From contig SVOH01000002.1 of NCBI GenBank assembly GCA_015066515.1, positions 1-64,000 of the forward strand: a DNA stretch of 64,000 nucleotides. Direction: 5' to 3'. The notes beneath the pieces were generated by a model. That model made no database searches. It was not told the DNA's origin and was given only the letters and a program-made list of their open reading frames with translations. The position numbers and the translations under genes were made by a program. The first letter of the stretch is position 1, and the number at the start of each line of letters is the position of its first letter. The DNA is from Oscillospiraceae bacterium. Lineage in GTDB: Bacteria > Bacillota > Clostridia > Oscillospirales > Acutalibacteraceae. Positions 62,819 to 64,000 of the stretch are shown here, one piece after another.

Positions 62819-64000
62819 CTACTTAACTGCTTCTATAAGTATTACCGCCATATCACCGGCATCAACCTTAACACTTACCGATTTTTTGTCGGTTTTAATA
62901 TCGTAACCGTGCAATATTTCGGTTATTGTATACTCTGAATCATTAAGACCCATATCTGTATATGGTATCTGGGCAGTTATTTGGGCCTCGACATCTAAAG
63001 TGTTCGGTAATACAAGTACTCCGTGATTATCAAAATATCTTGCATATGCCTGAAGCTTGCAGTTTGATTCAACCTTGCATATATTCGATTCACGATGATT
63101 TTCAGGAAAATATTCAAAGATATCCGGATACAGACGACGAACTCGCATCATATTTGTCATAGCTTCAAGATATGCTTTATTTTTCGGATCATCGATTAAA
63201 TCCCAACGAATAACATTGTTAAACAATACACGGCCTGTTTCAAGCGGATTGTTCCACTCTTCACCAAGAAACCATAACGGAATATATGGCCCAAAAATTG
63301 CCTGATAACCCGCGCGTATTTTATCGCCTTCGAGGCAAGGACGTGGATTATCGTGACAAGCAAGACACAAGCAATAAAATCTTGCCATACCGCCAAGTCC
63401 GCGATCTTGTGTATAAATTGTTCCGTGACCGTTACCGTTTTTAACAGCGTCAACAATATTAAGACGTTCGGTAAACATTGTATGCATATTCCAACGTTCA
63501 GGATCCTCATTGGTTATTTGTTCGTCAAAATCATATGCTTCATCACGTTCGCTGGTACACTCGGCAATAAACATAAGTTTTCTACCCATATCAAGCAGTC
63601 TTTTACGAATGCCCGCAATATACTGATGACCGGTTACAAACGGCTCAAGGTCAACACGGTAACCATCTATTCCGGTTTTAAGTGCAACCTCAACCATCTG
63701 ATCAGCAAACCAAGTTTTAAGGCCTTCGCTATGCCAATTCCACTTATAGCCGCCCCAAACCTCTAACTTTCCACTGTACCAATCAGGATGTTCTTCAACA
63801 AGTGGACTTTCTTTTACTGTACCCCAAACGATAGCATCTAAAATAATGCGTATATCGCGCTTATGAGCTTCGTCAACAAACCATTTAACAACCTTCCAGC
63901 TTTCCTCGTACGTGTCTTTACCTGTAAGCGCAGGATTAACGGTATGTATACCCATATTTCCGTAACCGTTACCGGATGTTCCTTTATCATAAATAGGTGT
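62819..64000 (-). CDS. GH13 (alpha-amylase family) enzyme, N terminus outside window
   Basis: At least 393 codons; reading is open to the window edge (TPIYDKGTSGNGYGN before the first internal Met), so the start lies beyond base 64000. A paralogue of the GH13 at 45565-47430. The triad is intact: nucleophile Asp in GIDGYRVDLEPF, acid/base Glu in MFIAECTSE, Asp in ACHDNPRP. Region I reads LDAIVWGTVKE, again without the usual Asn-His. Unlike the paralogue it ends after the C-terminal beta domain, with no linker or membrane anchor. It is followed by SBP2 after 102 bases that hold a GC-rich imperfect palindrome without a T tract. Confidence 0.9.
   Translation of the reverse strand, partial: TPIYDKGTSGNGYGNMGIHTVNPALTGKDTYEESWKVVKWFVDEAHKRDIRIILDAIVWGTVKESPLVEEHPDWYSGKLEVWGGYKWNWHSEGLKTWFADQMVEVALKTGIDGYRVDLEPFVTGHQYIAGIRKRLLDMGRKLMFIAECTSERDEAYDFDEQITNEDPERWNMHTMFTERLNIVDAVKNGNGHGTIYTQDRGLGGMARFYCLCLACHDNPRPCLEGDKIRAGYQAIFGPYIPLWFLGEEWNNPLETGRVLFNNVIRWDLIDDPKNKAYLEAMTNMMRVRRLYPDIFEYFPENHRESNICKVESNCKLQAYARYFDNHGVLVLPNTLDVEAQITAQIPYTDMGLNDSEYTITEILHGYDIKTDKKSVSVKVDAGDMAVILIEAVK

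Overview
The window looks like chromosome of an anaerobic, carbohydrate-degrading member of the Clostridia (Bacillota), most like Ruminococcaceae/Oscillospirales gut bacteria. The evidence is low-GC DNA, strong AGGAGG-type ribosome binding sites, TTGACA/TATAAT promoters, a type I dockerin, Gram-positive lipoproteins, a sortase-type surface anchor, a HisG-short/HisZ pair, and a fused flavodiiron protein. No phage, insertion sequence or CRISPR array is visible.

Layout. (1) 1-3605: DNA repair, uvrA (partial) and uvrB, separated by an AraC-type regulator. (2) 3618-9636: an ECF sigma factor/anti-sigma operon, divergent from a very large secreted beta-helix/dockerin/CotH-kinase protein. (3) 9638-13465: an SGNH hydrolase, a GH3 glycosidase and a DUF4886 lipoprotein. 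(4) 13472-22742: a complete histidine operon on the minus strand (yerC/hisR-like, hisZ, G, D, C, B, H, A, F, IE, PHP phosphatase), followed by a ZIP metal transporter and the DUF4886 lipoprotein. It has a consensus promoter and a candidate operator. (5) 22768-29285: a flavodiiron/flavin reductase/rubredoxin fusion, a small rubredoxin, a membrane-anchored C39-like peptidase, rpmB, a HAD phosphatase, an MFS transporter and a dCMP deaminase. (6) 29253-34201: an AraC regulator divergent from ROK kinase, GH2 beta-mannosidase and SIS isomerase genes, a likely mannoside-use module. (7) 34220-34605: tRNA-Arg(TCT), followed by a compact structured element that ends in a copy of the tRNA 3' end. (8) 34577-43822: a polysaccharide deacetylase, a CE2-type esterase, a second GH2, then a five-gene run of mostly uncharacterised soluble proteins and another SGNH hydrolase. 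(9) 43847-64000: a minus-strand carbohydrate uptake locus of about 20 kb with two GH13 enzymes, two solute-binding proteins, four ABC permeases, a DUF5696-like lipoprotein, an NHL-propeller/Yip1 membrane protein and a huge cell-wall-anchored repeat protein. It contains no ABC ATPase.

How it fits together: the accessory genes are dominated by glycan capture and trimming. Surface GH13 enzymes and binding modules would generate oligosaccharides. The two ATPase-less importers would take them up, presumably powered by a shared MsmX-type ATPase encoded elsewhere. Cytoplasmic beta-mannosidases, a ROK kinase and a SIS isomerase would channel mannosides to central metabolism, and at least five SGNH-fold esterases could remove acetyl decorations. 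The strongest candidates for undescribed biology are the five-gene operon at 39247-42641, the 20 kb transport/surface locus with atypical GH13 enzymes, and the tRNA-linked structured repeat at 34333-34531.
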